Below are positions 1 through 12,149 of a DNA stretch of 64,000 nt, one piece after another. The notes under the pieces were generated by a model that saw nothing but the letters and a program-made list of their open reading frames with translations, was not told the origin of the DNA and ran no database searches. The stretch's first letter is position 1, and every line of letters starts with the position of its first letter. Origin of the DNA: Pachyseris speciosa (taxonomy: Eukaryota > Cnidaria > Anthozoa > Scleractinia > Pachyseridae); the NCBI GenBank assembly GCA_016490735.1, contig JAEMWC010000168.1, forward strand, positions 792,001 through 856,000. Direction: 5' to 3'. The position numbers were made by a program, and so were the translations under genes.

Positions 1-959
1 TTTGGTCTTTTCATAAATTATGCGTACATATGCATGTGTATAAGACGAAATTTCAAAGAAACAGTTCTATAGGGTAACACCACATGGTCTACATTGGGAA
101 AACAAAATCTACAAGCTAAAAAGGTCTACTTCAGCTTTGAGCGACAATAACTCAAAAACAAGGTCGGTGACCACCAGCTTTTATTGTTGAAAGGTAATAA
201 GCGTGTCAAGATCCAACAATTTGCAAAGTAAAAAGAATTGTAGGAGCGAATTCACAGCCACCTTAAATGTTCAAAAATTTAAGGTGGCTCTGAATCGAGT
301 CCTGCATTTATTTTCTAGCTTAGCAAAATGTTGTATTTTATTATACTAATATTATTATACCCGACAGGGCTCCTGTACCCAACAATGAATAAATTGTGTA
401 GGTTACCGAGTTCGTTTTCAGCACGCCAGACGAAAACCATTAAAAACCACCCTGTACAAGTTGCCAAGAAATAAAGTACAAAAGCTTTGTTGACAAAATT
501 ACACTAGAAAACCTATCTAGAACATAACGTTATCGAAAAAAATTCAAATTAGAGGAATGACTGACTTAGAACGACAAGAATCTCTCGCCAATACATTTAA
601 ATAGTACTGAAGCATCCCATGACTACACGTGACGCTCTACATCACGCGAAAAATGTCCCAAGGTGACAGAAGACGTACTGAAATACGACGAAATTATTCG
701 TAAATTAATTGCCATTCTTGGTATTTTCTAAGCGAGCACCCGCAATGGATGCTATAGTTCTGTGGTTTCAAGAATAAATTGAATAAGTGTATCTCCCACA
801 GTCAGACCAATCTATGTGTGCGAGGACCCACGCGAGAGGTAACGATGTGGTCTTTGATGGGTTGATTTCGCTTCAGGCAAACTATCGAGAAAAATACTTC
901 ATAAAATTCGAAGTTTGGTATTTTTGATCCCAAATGATAATGAAATGTAAGCCAGATAA
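1..959. other. no gene recognised; AT-rich intergenic DNA
   Basis: No convincing reading frame or RNA gene is visible. Positions about 143-175 (a stretch ending in aaggtcggtgacc) resemble the NLR upstream flank near 43,776 and 62,268, so the left edge may lie in a very decayed copy of that flank. The similarity is short and weak. Confidence 0.4.
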
Positions 960-1600
960 ATAAATTTTACTTAGCTTTTAGCTATTGTGTGGTCCTGTTT
1001 GATTTAGTGGGGTTTGGGGTTGTTTCCTGAACGAACTGAATGACTGCGAACAGGCGTATTTTTTTTCCCCTTCCCCTCCCCGCACCGTCGTCTTTCTGCC
1101 TGACTCCCCCACCCTTAGTCATATTTGCTTATCCTCCCAGTCTCATTGTTCGTAACCCAGGATCGTTTTCGCTAAAGTACTCAACCTTTGCTCGGCCCAA
1201 ATACACCTGTTCTGCAGGCTAGAATTTTAAATAGAAGGCATGACTACCACACCTTACCTTTTACGGTGTCTTAGGTCTTTTGAACACCACCCTTATATTA
1301 AGGGACCCCTAGAGACTGAACAAGGTGTCCTACTAGGAGAGGTTGTTGGTAAGGTGTGTCAGTCAGACCTAAAGTCTGCGCTGCATTAACAAAAAAGACA
1401 GCGGATATTTCACAAACTGGAAGCCGTAAATATTTTAGAAACTGTACGCTGTCGGTAAATGGAGAAAGAAATCGACAAAAGGGTAATATAAATTAAATGG
1501 AGTGGAGCTGCCGTTTGAGTTCGACTTTTAATAATTCTATATATCCTCTTACAGCTTCTTGATAAGGGAGATATTTTAGCCCATGGTGCTTCAAATAAGT
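960..1600 (+). repeat. segmental repeat block, copy 1 (also at 38.6 and 56.4 kb)
   Basis: This block aligns almost collinearly with 38,640-39,250 and 56,430-56,890. Shared landmarks are a tggtcctgt...gatttagtggggtt start, a pyrimidine stretch followed by cgtctttctgcctgactccc, a gctcggcccaaatac core, and caaggtgtc...aggagaggttgtt. Small indels break every frame, so it is non-coding duplicated DNA. In the other two copies a tRNA-derived SINE follows; here the sequence runs into satellite-like DNA instead. Confidence 0.75.
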
Positions 1601-1619
1601 ATCCCCTGACTTCCGCTTA

Positions 1620-1847
1620 CCAGAGGTGTCCGCTTACGGCCCCGGAGGGGTAGTCTCCTATATGGCCTATACGGGGACATATTGCTGGATACGTTGTGTT
1701 CGTCTGCCATGAACAGGGTATATAATTTCAAGCGAGTCTATCCTACCATAAGAAGCTCTATTAAGTCCCCCGTCTCTATTAATTCCCCCCTGTGGAAGCT
1801 GGAAGTCACTTTTTGTAATGAGCCGCCACCGCCACCCCACCACCCCC

Positions 1848-1920
<73 letters not shown>

Positions 1921-1935
1921 ATAAGCCCCCTTCCC
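1620..1935. repeat. satellite-like patch with poly-C and (CT)n microsatellite
   Basis: Short runs of the ctattaagtccccc motif appear at 1,750-1,800. They are followed by a poly-C tract (about 1,840-1,858) and an uninterrupted CT dinucleotide tract to about 1,919. The motif is the one that forms the large array from 2.84 kb, so this may be a small outlying piece of it. Any apparent protein here is a Ser-Leu repeat artefact. Confidence 0.8.
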
Positions 1936-2564
1936 GTTTGGGATATGAGATCTTGTAAGTAGTAAGTCTTATTCCCTCTTATGAAATCTACTTCATGCGG
2001 CTCAGTTGGTTTGTTTCCAAACTAATAATATACAAGAAAAAATTTCTCGATTATGACTGGCTAAGAGAAATGTGGTTTTGCGACTCTGCGAGCGAAAAGA
2101 AAGGCTGGCTTTTTTTAGCAGGTTTTCTTTCTTAGTGACCGCAATAACAGCAGAGAAGCTGCAAAACAGCTCTAAAAGGGAGAAAAGCTGCGAAAAGCAC
2201 TGTATTTTAGCTGTCTGTTTGGAAACAGTGGTGTCCAAAGAAGGGAATTACCGACGTAACTGGAATTACGAGTCCGTTGAATTTAACACTACACTGGAGT
2301 GACGCCGAGATTAATAAACAAACAAGAACAAACAAGGAGAAGATAACGAACTAGAAAGCCTGAAGGTGATGATTAAAGCGCTAGACACTTAACAAACAAA
2401 GTAGCCTTATAGCCATAGCCTGTAATGCTTTAGCCAGTTTTTACAGCTAAAAACGCTATGAAAACATTGAGAAAACTGTTGTTTTGATTCACCTTAGCTT
2501 CGTTGCGTTGCTTCTGCAAATTTAAGAAGCTATCTCGCAATTTTTTCATGTATATTATTAATAA

Positions 2565-2732
2565 GTAATCACATGATTTTTCTCGTGCAATTTGAAATAA
2601 ATAAGCACTTGTAAATTTTTTCAAAGACCACAAATTGCACTCGCCCTACGGGCTCGTAAAATTTTGTGAGTCTTTTGAAAAAATTTACTCGAGCTTATTT
2701 ATTCCAAATTGCACTCGAAATCATGTGATTAC
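2565..2732. mobile_element. short foldback element (MITE-like)
   Basis: The 168-bp segment begins gtaatcacatgatt and ends aatcatgtgattac. Its halves are imperfect inverted complements for about 70 bp around a centre holding cgccctacgggc. It has no coding capacity. The structure fits a miniature inverted-repeat element. Class and target-site duplication were not resolved. Confidence 0.65.
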
Positions 2733-2841
2733 CTATACAAATATACACTCGAACACGTAATACTGTTTGCTGCTCTGTATTAGTTATTTTAGGTTTGTTA
2801 CCAAAACTATTGTAAGACGAAAACGTTTAAGATTTGAAATA

Positions 2842-5800
2842 AGTCCCCCCCTCTATTAACTCCCCCTTCTCCCTCTAATAAGTCCCCCCTCTCTATTAAG
2901 TCCCCCTTCTCCCTCAAATAAGTCCCCCCTCTATTAAGTCCCCTTCTCCCTCTAATAAGTCCCCCTCTCTATTAAGTCCCCTTCTCCCTCTAATAAGTCC
3001 CCCATCTCTATTAAGTCCCCTTCTCCCTCTAATAAGTCCCCACTCTCTATTAAGTCCCCCTTCTCCCTTTAATAAGTCCCCCTCTCTATTAAGTCCCCCT
3101 TCTCCCTTCTCCCTCTAATAAGTCCCCCTCTCTATTAAGTCCCCCTTCTCCCTCTAATAAGTCCCCCCTCTCTATTAAGTCCCCTTCTCCCTCTAAAAAG
3201 TCCCCCCTCTCTATTAAGTCCCCCTTCTCGCTCTAATAAGTCCCCCCCTCTCTATTAAGTCCCCCTTCTCCCTCTAATAAGTCCCCCCTCTCTAATAAGT
3301 CCCCTTCTCCCTCTAATAATTCCCCCCTTTCTATTAAGTCCCCCTTCTCCCTCTAATAAGTCCCCCCTCTCTATTAAGTCCCCTTCTCCCTCTAAAAAGT
3401 CCCCCTCTCTATTAAGTCCCCCTTCTCGCTCTAATAAGTCCCCCCCTCTCTATTAAGTCCCCCTTCTCCCTCTAATAAGTCCCCCTCTCTAATAAGTCCC
3501 CCTTCTCCCTCTAATAAGTCCCCCCTCTATTAAGGCCCCCTTCTCCCTCTAATAAGCAACCCTCTCTATTAAGTCCCGCTTCTCCCTCTAATAAGTCCCC
3601 CCCCTCTATTAAGTCCCCCTTCTCCCTCCAATAAGTCCCCCCTCTATTAAGGCCCCGTTCTCCCTCTGATAAGCCCCCTCTCTATTAAGTCCCCTTCTCC
3701 CTCTAATAAGTCCCCCCATCTCTATTAAGTCCCTCTTCTCCCTCTAATAAGTCCCCCTTCTCCCTCTAATAAGTCCCCCCTCTATTGAGGCCCCCTTCTC
3801 CCTCTAATAAGCCCCCCTCTCTATTAAGTCCCCCTTCTCCCTCTAATAAGTCCCCCATCTCTATTAAGTCCCCCTTCTCCCTCTAATAAGTCCCCCTCTC
3901 TATTAAGTCCCCTTCTCCCTTTAATAAGTCCCCCCTCTCTATTAAGTCCCCCTTCTCCCTCTAATAAGTCCCCCCTCTCTATTAAGTATCCTTCTCCCTC
4001 TAATAAGTCCCCCCTCTATTAAGGCCCCCTTCTCCCTCTAATAAGCCCCCCTCTCTATTAAGTCCCGCTTTCTCCCTCTAATAAGCCCCCCTCTCTATTA
4101 AGTCCCCTTCTTCCTCTAATAAGTTCCCCCATCTCTATTAAGTCCCTCTTCTCCCTCTAATAAGTCCCCCTTCTCTAATAAGTCCCCCCTCTATTAAGGC
4201 CCCTTCTCCCTCTAATAAGCCCCCTCTCTATTAAGTCCCCTTCTCCCTCTAATAAGTCCCCCATCTCTATTAAGTCCCTCTTCTCCCTCTAATAAGTCCC
4301 CTTCTCCTCTAATAAGTCCCCCCTCTATTAAGGCCCCCTTCTCCCTCTAATAAGCCCCCCTCTCTATTAAGTCCCCCTTCTCCCTCTAATAAGTCCCCCC
4401 TCTCTATTAAGTCCCCCTTCTCGCTCTAATAAGTCCCCCCATCTCTATTAAGTCCCCCCTTCTCCCTCTAATAAGTCCCCCCTCTCTAATAAGTCCCCCT
4501 TCTCCTCTAATAAGTTCCCCCTCTATTAAGGCCCCCTTCTCCCTCTAATAAGCCCCCCTCTCTATTAAGTCCCCTTCTCCTCTAATAAGTCCCCTCCTCT
4601 ATGAAGTCCCCTTCTCCCTCTAATAAGTCCCCCTCTATTAAGGCCCCCTTCTCCCTCTAATAAGCCCCCCTGTCTATTAAGTCCCCCTTCTCCCTCTAAT
4701 AAGTCCCCCCATCTCTATTAAGTCCCTCTTCTCCCTCTAATAAGTCCCCCTTCTCCCTCTAGTAAGTCCCCCCCTCTATTAAGGCCCCTTTCTCCCTCTA
4801 ATAAGCCCCCCTCTCTATTAAGTCCCCCTTCTCCCTCTAATAAGTCCCCCCATCTCTATTAAGTCCCTCTTCTCCCTCTAATAAGTCCCCCTTCTCCCTC
4901 TAATAAGTCCCCCCTCTCTATTAAGGCCCCCTTCTCCCTCTAATAAGCCCCCCTCTCTATTAAGTCCCCCTTCTCCCTCTAATAAGTCCCCACTCTCTAT
5001 TAAGTCCCCCTTCTCCCTTTAATAAGTCCCCCTCTCTATTAAGTCCCCCCTTCTCCCTTCTCCCTCTAATAAGTCCCCCCTCTCTATTAAGTCCCCCTTC
5101 TCCCTCTAATAAGTCCCCCCTCTCTATTAAGTCCCCTTCTCCTCTAAAAAGTCCCCCCTCTCTATTAAGTCCCCCTTCTCGCTCTAATAAGTCCCCCCTC
5201 TCTATTAAGTCCCCCTTCTCCCTCTAATAAGTCCCCCTCTCTAATAAGTCCCCCTTCTTCCCTCTAATAAGTCCCCCCTCTCTATTAAGTCCCCCTTCTC
5301 CCTCTAATAAGTCCCCCCATCTCTATTAAGTCCCCCTTCTCCCTCTAATAAGTCCCCCCTCTCTATTAAGTCCCCTTCTCCCTTTAATAAGTCCCCCCTC
5401 TCTATTAAGTCCCTTCTCCCTCTAATAAGTCCCCCCTCTCTATTAAGTATCCCTTCTCCCTCTAATAAGTCCCCCTCTATTAAGGCCCCCTTCTCCCTCT
5501 AATAAGCCCCCCTCTCTATTAAGTCCCGCTTCTCCCTCTAATAAGCCCCCTCTCTATTAAGTCCCCCTTCTTCCTCTAAGTTCCCCATCTCTATTAAGTC
5601 CCTCTTCTCCCTCTAATAAGTCCCCCTTCTCTAATAAGTCCCCCCTCTATTAAGGCCCCCTTCTCCCTCTAATAAGCCCCCCTCTCTATTAAGTCCCCCT
5701 TCTCCCTCTAATAAGTCCCCCCATCTCTATTAAGTCCCTCTTCTCCCTCTAATAAGTCCCCCTTCTCCCTCTAATAAGTCCCCCCTCTATTAAGGCCCCC

Positions 5801-8595
5801 TTCTCCCTCTAATAAGCCCCCCTCTCTATTAAGTCCCCCTTCTCCCTCTAATAAGTCCCCCCTCTCTATTAAGTCCCCCTTCTCGCTCTAATAAGTCCCC
5901 CCATCTCTATTAAGTCCCTCTTCTCCCTCTAATAAGTCCCCCTTCTCCCTCTAATAAGTCCCCCTCTATTAAGGCCCCCTTCTCCCTCTAATAAGCCCCC
6001 CTCTCTATTAAGTCCCCCTTCTCCCTCTAATAAGTCCCCCCTCTCTATTAAGTCCCCCTTCTCGCTCTAATAAGTCCCCCATCTCTATTAAGTCCCCCTT
6101 CTCCCTCTAATAAGTCCCCCTTCTCCCTCTAATAAGTCCCCCCTCTATTAAGGCCCCTTCTCCCTCTAATAAGCCCCCCTCTCTATTAAGTCCCCCTTCT
6201 CCCTCTAATAAGTCCCCTCCTCTATGAAGTCCCCCTTCTCCCTCTAATAAGTCCCCCCTCTATTAAGGCCCCCTTCTCCCTCTAATAAGCCCCCCTCTCT
6301 ATTAAGTCCCCCTTCTCCTCTAATAAGTCCCCCATCTCTATTAAGTCCCTCTTCTCCCTCTAATAAGTCCCCCTTCTCCCTCTAGTAAGTCCCCCCTCTA
6401 TTAAGGCCCCTTTCTCCCTCTAATAAGCCCCCCTCTCTATTAAGTCCCCCTTCTCCCTCTAATAAGTCCCCCATCTCTATTAAGTCCCTCTTCTCCCTCT
6501 AATAAGTCCCCCTTCTCCCTCTAATAAGTCCCCCCTCTATTAAGGCCCCCTTCTCCCTCTAATAAGCCCCCCTCTCTATTAAGTCCCCCTTCTCCCTCTA
6601 ATAAGTCCCCCCGTCTATTAAGTCGCCCTTCTCCCTTTAATAAGTCCCCCCTCTATCAAGGCCCCCTTCTCCCTCTAATAAGCCCCCCTCTCTATTAAGT
6701 CCCCCTTCTCCCTCTAATAAGTCCCCCCTCTCTATTAAGTCCCCCTTCTCCCTCTAATATGTCTCCCCTCTCTATTAAGTCCCCATTCTCCCTCTAATAG
6801 GTCCCCCATCTCTATTAAGTCCCCCTTCTCCCTCTAATAAGCCCCCTCTCTATTAAGTCCCCCTTCTCCCTTTAATAAGTCCCCCTCTCTATTAAGTCCC
6901 CTTTCTCCCTCTACTAAGTGCCCCCTCTCTATTAAGTCCCCCTCTCTATTAAGTCCCCCTTCTCCCTCTAAGTCCCCCCTCTCTATTAAGTCCCCCTTCT
7001 CCCTCTAATAAGTCCCCCCATCTCTATTATTAAGTCCCCCTTCTCCCTCTAATAAGCCCCCCCCTATATTAAGTCCCCCTTCTCCCTTTAATAAGTCCCC
7101 CCTCTCTATTAAGTTTCCCTTCTCCCTCTAATAAGTCCCCCTCTCTAATAAGTCCCCCTTCTCCCTCTAATAAGTCCCCCCTCTCTATTAAGTCCCCCTT
7201 CTCCCTCTAATAAGTCCCCCTCTCTATTAAGTCCCCCTTCTCGCTCTAATAAGTCCCCCCTCTCTATTAAGTCCCCCTTCTCCCTCTAATAAGTCCCCCC
7301 TCTCTATTAAGTCCCCCTTCTCCCTCTAATAAGTCCCCCCTCTCTAATAAGTCCCCCTTCTTCCTCTAATAAGTCCCCCCTCTCTAATAAGTCCCCCTTC
7401 TCCCTCTAATAAGTCCTCCCTCTCTATTAAGTTCCCCTTCTCCCTCTAATAAGTCCGCCCTCTCTATTAAGTCCCCCTTCTCCCTCTAATAAGTCCTCCC
7501 TCTCTATTAAGTCCCCCTTCTCCCCTAATAAGTCCCCCCTCTCTATTAAGTCCCCCTTCTCCCTCTAATAAGTCCCCCCTCTCTATTAAGTATCCCTTCT
7601 CCCTCTAATAAGTCCTCCCTCTCTATTAAGTCCCCCTTCTCCCTCTAATAAGTCCCCCCTCTCTATTAAGTCCCCCTTCTCCCTCTAATATGTCTCCCCT
7701 CTCTATTAAGTCCCCATTCTCCCTCTAATAGGTCCCCCCATCTCTATTAAGTCCCCCTTCTCCCTCTAATAAGCCCCCCTCTCTATTAAGTCCCCCTTCT
7801 CCCTTTAATAAGTCCCCCCACTCTATTAAGTCCCCTTTCTCCCTCTACTAAGTGCCCCCTCTCTATTAAGTCCCCCCTCTCTATTAAGTCCCCCTTCTCC
7901 CTCTAAGTCCCCCCTCTCTATTAAGTCCCCCTTCTCCCTCTAATAAGTCCCCCCATCTCTATTATTAAGTCCCCCTTCTCCCTCTAATAAGCCCCCCTAT
8001 ATTAAGTCCCCCTTCTCCCTTTAATAAGTCCCCCCTCTCTATTAAGTCCCCCTTCTCCCTCTAATAAGTCCCCCCTCTCTAATAAGTCCCCTTCTCCCTC
8101 TAATAAGTCCCCCCTCTCTATTAAGTCCCCCTTCTCCCTCTAATAAGTCCCCTCTCTATTAAGTCCCCCTTCTCGCTCTAATAATTCCCCCCTCTCTATT
8201 AAGTCCCCCTTCTCCCTCTAATAAGTCCCCCTGTCTATTAAGTCCCCCTTCTCCCTCTAATAAGTCCCCCCTCTCTAATAAGTCCCCCTTCTCCCTCTAA
8301 TAAGTCCCCCTCTCTAATAAGTCCCCCTTCTCCCTCTAATAAGTCCTCCCTCTCTATTAAGTCCCCTTCTCCTTCTAATAAGTCCCCCTCTCTATTAAGT
8401 CCCCCTTCTCCCTCTAATAACTCCTCCCTCTCTATTAATTCCCCCTTCTCCCTTTAATAAGTCCCCCCTCTATTAAGTATCCCTTCTCCCTCTAATAAGT
8501 CCCCCCTCTCTATTAAGTCCCCCTTCACCTTCTAATAAGTCCTTCCCTCTCTATTAAGTATCCCTTCTCCCTCCTCCTCCCCCCCCCCCCCCCCC
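2842..8595. repeat. giant pyrimidine-strand satellite array
   Basis: About 5.7 kb is built almost only from two alternating half-units, tctccctctaataagtcccc and ctctctattaagtccccct, giving a dimer of about 38-40 bp. Half-units differ by C-run length and point changes (for example aaggcccc for aagtcccc). The + strand is nearly all C and T apart from TAATAA or TATTAA, so the - strand is G and A rich with many runs of 3-6 G. The array ends in a poly-C tract at about 8,578-8,595. No gene lies inside. Confidence 0.97.
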
Positions 8596-8827
8596 GTTAA
8601 CGAGGACTGAAATTAAATAAGGTCCCCGGGGTCCTAATAGAACTTTTACTGTAGTCAAGGTCTGGACCTGTCCTAAACAGCATATTATGAGCATGCTCTG
8701 GCCATTCGCCTACAAAAGCGGGGACCTCAGCATGTGAACGTCGCAGATAGTTATAATAACCTAGCCAATATACTCAGATAAGATAAGATAACTTTATTTA
8801 TACACGGTATTTCCCTCAGCTTAATTA
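8596..8827 (+). repeat. higher-order-repeat spacer copy 1 with captured TPR fragment
   Basis: A non-satellite spacer starts at gttaacgaggactgaaatt and ends at cagcttaattaagg. It is repeated almost identically at 9,872 and 11,174. Positions 8,683-8,780 encode about 33 residues of NLR TPR sequence (reading [12 protein letters not shown], then [17 protein letters not shown]) before a stop. The fragment matches the TPR units of the 32-kb and 45-kb NLR copies in this window. Confidence 0.85.
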
Positions 8828-9871
8828 AGGCCCCCTTCTCCCTCTAATAAGCCCCCCTCTCTATTAAGTCCCGCTTCTCCCTCTAATAAGCCCCCCTCTC
8901 TATTAAGTCCCCCTTCTTCCTCTAATAAGTTCCCCCATCTCTATTAAGTCCCTCTTCTCCCTCTAATAAGTCCCCCTTCTCTAATAAGTCCCCCCTCTAT
9001 TAAGGCCCCTTCTCCCTCTAATAAGCCCCCCTCTCTATTAAGTCCCCCTTCTCCCTCTAATAAGTCCCCCCATCTCTATTAAGTCCCTCTTCTCCCTCTA
9101 ATAAGTCCCCTTCTCCCTCTAATAAGTCCCCCCTCTATTAAGGCCCCCTTCTCCCTCTAATAAGCCCCCCTCTCTATTAAGTCCCCCTTCTCCCTCTAAT
9201 AAGTCCCCTCCTCTATGAAGTCCCCCTTCTCCCTCTAATAAGTCCCCCCTCTATTAAGGCCCCCTTCTCCCTCTAATAAGCCCCCCTCTCTATTAAGTCC
9301 CCCTTCTCCCTCTAATAAGTCCCCCCATCTCTATTAAGTCCCTCTTCTCCCTCTAATAAGTCCCCCTTCTCCCTCTAGTAAGTCCCCCCTCTATTAAGGC
9401 CCCTTTCTCCCTCTAATAAGCCCCCTCTCTATTAAGTCCCCCTTCTCCCTCTAATAAGTCCCCCCTCTCTATTAAGTCCCCCTTCTCGCTCTAATAAGTC
9501 CCCCTCTCTATTAAGTCCCCCTTCTCCCTCTAATAAGTCCCCCCTCTCTATTAAGTCCCCCTTCTCCCTCTAATAAGTCCCCCCTCTCTAATAAGTCCCC
9601 CTTCTCCCTCTAATAAGTCCCCCTCTCTAATAAGTCCCCCTTCTCCCTCTAATAAGTCCTCCCTCTCTATTAAGTCCCCCTTCTCCCTCTAATAAGTCCC
9701 CCCTCTCTATTAAGTCCCCCTTCTCCCTCTAATAAGTCCCCCCTCTCTAATAAGTCCCCCTTCTCCCTCTAATAAGTCCCCCCTCTCTATTAAGTCCCCC
9801 TTCACCTTCTAATAAGTCCTTCCCTCTCTATTAAGTATCCCTTCTCCCTCCTCCTCCCCCCCCCCCCCCCC
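8828..9871. repeat. satellite array, second block
   Basis: This is the same dimeric pyrimidine satellite as at 2.84 kb. It also forms the satellite half of a higher-order repeat: it is nearly the same, unit by unit, as 10,104-11,173. It ends in a poly-C tract directly before the second spacer. Confidence 0.93.
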
Positions 9872-10103
9872 GTTAACGAGGACTGAAATTAAATAAGGTC
9901 CCCGGGGTCCTAATAGAACTTTTACTGTAGTCAAGGTCTGGACCTGTCCTAAACAGCATATTATGAGCATGCTCTGGCCATTCGCCTACAAAAGCGGGGA
10001 CCTCAGCATGTGAACGTCGCAGATAGTTATAATAACCTAGCCAATATACTCAGATAAGATAAGATAACTTTATTTATACACGGTATTTCCCTCAGCTTAA
10101 TTA
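9872..10103 (+). repeat. higher-order-repeat spacer copy 2 with TPR fragment
   Basis: This spacer lies 1,276 bp after copy 1 and appears nearly identical by eye. The TPR fragment lies at about 9,959-10,056. It contains the same gataagataagata stop-proximal run and the same transition back into satellite at ttaattaaggcc. Confidence 0.85.
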
Positions 10104-11173
10104 AGGCCCCCTTCTCCCTCTAATAAGCCCCCCTCTCTATTAAGTCCCGCTTCTCCCTCTAATAAGCCCCCCTCTCTATTAAGTCCCCCTTCTTCCTCTA
10201 ATAAGTTCCCCCATCTCTATTAAGTCCCTCTTCTCCCTCTAATAAGTCCCCCTTCTCTAATAAGTCCCCCCTCTATTAAGGCCCCTTCTCCCTCTAATAA
10301 GCCCCCTCTCTATTAAGTCCCCCTTCTCCCTCTAATAAGTCCCCCCATCTCTATTAAGTCCCTCTTCTCCCTCTAATAAGTCCCCTTCTCCCTCTAATAA
10401 GTCCCCCTCTATTAAGGCCCCTTCTCCCTCTAATAAGCCCCCCTCTCTATTAAGTCCCCCTTCTCCCTCTAATAAGTCCCCTCCTCTATGAAGTCCCCCT
10501 TCTCCCTCTAATAAGTCCCCCTATTAAGGCCCCCTTCTCCCTCTAATAAGCCCCCCTCTCTATTAAGTCCCCCTTCTCCCTCTAATAAGTCCCCCCATCT
10601 CTATTAAGTCCCTCTTCTCCCTCTAATAAGTCCCCCTTCTCCCTCTAGTAAGTCCCCCTCTATTAAGGCCCCTTTCTCCCTCTAATAAGCCCCCTCTCTA
10701 TTAAGTCCCCCTTCTCCCTCTAATAAGTCCCCCCTCTCTATTAAGTCCCCCTTCTCGCTCTAATAAGTCCCCCCTCTCTATTAAGTCCCCCTTCTCCCTC
10801 TAATAAGTCCCCCCTCTCTATTAAGTCCCCCTTCTCCCTCTAATAAGTCCCCCCTCTCTAATAAGTCCCCCTTCTCCCTCTAATAAGTCCCCTCTCTAAT
10901 AAGTCCCCCTTCTCCTCTAATAAGTCCTCCCTCTCTATTAAGTCCCCCTTCTCCCTCTAATAAGTCCCCCCTCTCTATTAAGTCCCCCTTCTCCCTCTAA
11001 TAAGTCCCCCTCTCTATTAATTCCCCTTCTCCTCTAATAAGTCCCCCTCTCTAATAAGTCCCCCTTCTCCCTCTAATAAGTCCCCCTCTCTATTAAGTCC
11101 CCCTTCACCTTCTAATAAGTCCTTCCCTCTCTATTAAGTATCCCTTCTCCCTCCTCCTCCCCCCCCCCCCCCC
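10104..11173. repeat. satellite array, third block
   Basis: This is the third block of the pyrimidine satellite and closely parallels 8,828-9,871, including the tcctctatgaagtcccc variant unit. It ends in poly-C before the third spacer. Confidence 0.93.
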
Positions 11174-11404
11174 GTTAACGAGGACTGAAATTAAATAAGG
11201 TCCCCGGGGTCCTAATAGAACTTTTACTGTAGTCAAGGTCTGGACCTGTCCTAAACAGCATATTATGAGCATGCTCTGGCCATTCGCCTACAAAAGCGGG
11301 GACCTCAGCATGTGAACGTCGCAGATAGTTATAATAACCTAGCCAATATACTCAGATAAGATAAGATAACTTTATTTATACACGGTATTTCCCTCAGCTT
11401 AATT
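11174..11404 (+). repeat. higher-order-repeat spacer copy 3 with TPR fragment
   Basis: The third spacer starts 1,302 bp after copy 2, with its TPR fragment at about 11,261-11,358. After the shared ttaatta the sequence leaves the satellite for good and becomes ordinary AT-rich DNA. Confidence 0.85.
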
Positions 11405-11509
11405 AATTATTATCAACTAACTCTCTATCTACTTAATTATAATCACAAGAGAATAAAAAATAAAAACAATAAAAACACTGAAGGCTGCTTTTCTTGGGAC
11501 AATCTCATT

Positions 11510-11615
11510 TTCGCGGGTTGCGGGTGGCGGGTAACTTGTCGCGGGTTGCGGGTGAATTGTCGCGGGTCGCTGGTGGCGGGTAAATTGTCGCGGGTCGCGG
11601 ATAAATTGTCGCGGG
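11510..11615. repeat. GC-rich minisatellite, gtcgcgggt-type units
   Basis: Four to five degenerate units of about 25-35 bp share ttgtcgcgggt followed by tgcgggtg or cgcgg. The tract stands out against AT-rich surroundings and is non-coding. Confidence 0.7.
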
Positions 11616-11819
11616 TGAGAAACTAGTAATTAGAGTGCTAGTCTGATGTCTTGCTTTCTTGAACGTGCTCTTGGCATGTGGAAGTGACAGAAATAGAAGC
11701 TTTATTTTTAAAACAGCTTATTCCTATCTCAGATAGTATAACAAAGTACCTTAAAATAATTCAGAAAGTAAAACTTCAAAGACTAGCATACACTACAACA
11801 ATAGGTCATGTGTTAAAGT

Positions 11820-11965
11820 GGGGGTACACGTGAACTTTGAGTGTAATTTGAAGGAGTTTGAAGAAGGGATTGAAATGGAGTAAAAACGTTTTTGAAACAC
11901 CACCAGACAGTTGACACCCCACAGGGGCACTGCGGATTATTGGGAAACTGTTTGGTGACCGTCTA
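11820..11965 (-). repeat. inverted copy of the NLR upstream flank
   Basis: Read on the - strand, this is a near copy of 44,410-44,560 and 62,800-62,935. It shares ggggtgtcaactgtctggtgg, gtttcaaaac, atttcaatcccttcttcaaac and cacgtgtaccc. In those loci the flank precedes an NLR gene on +. Here it is inverted and upstream of a broken NLR tail, indicating local rearrangement. Confidence 0.75.
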
Positions 11966-12149
11966 CCAATTTCTAACCTCAAATCCCAATTTTAAATCCA
12001 GTTAGGGGTCTAGTAGTCTTTTGACATTTTTCGCTCGAAGCTTGCGGTATTTTCGAATTGCATATTTTGTTTGCATCAACATTCAAACCGATTTCCAGAC
12101 GGTAGGTTTTGTTTTATTTTCACCAAACCTATTCCTTCCGATAATAATA

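Noticed and set aside
1682..1921. 79-codon frame with Ser-Leu repeats
   Set aside because: It is translation of poly-C and a CT microsatellite.
2842..11173. Telomere or interstitial telomeric repeat
   Set aside because: The unit is a 38-40-bp pyrimidine dimer, not the metazoan TTAGGG hexamer.
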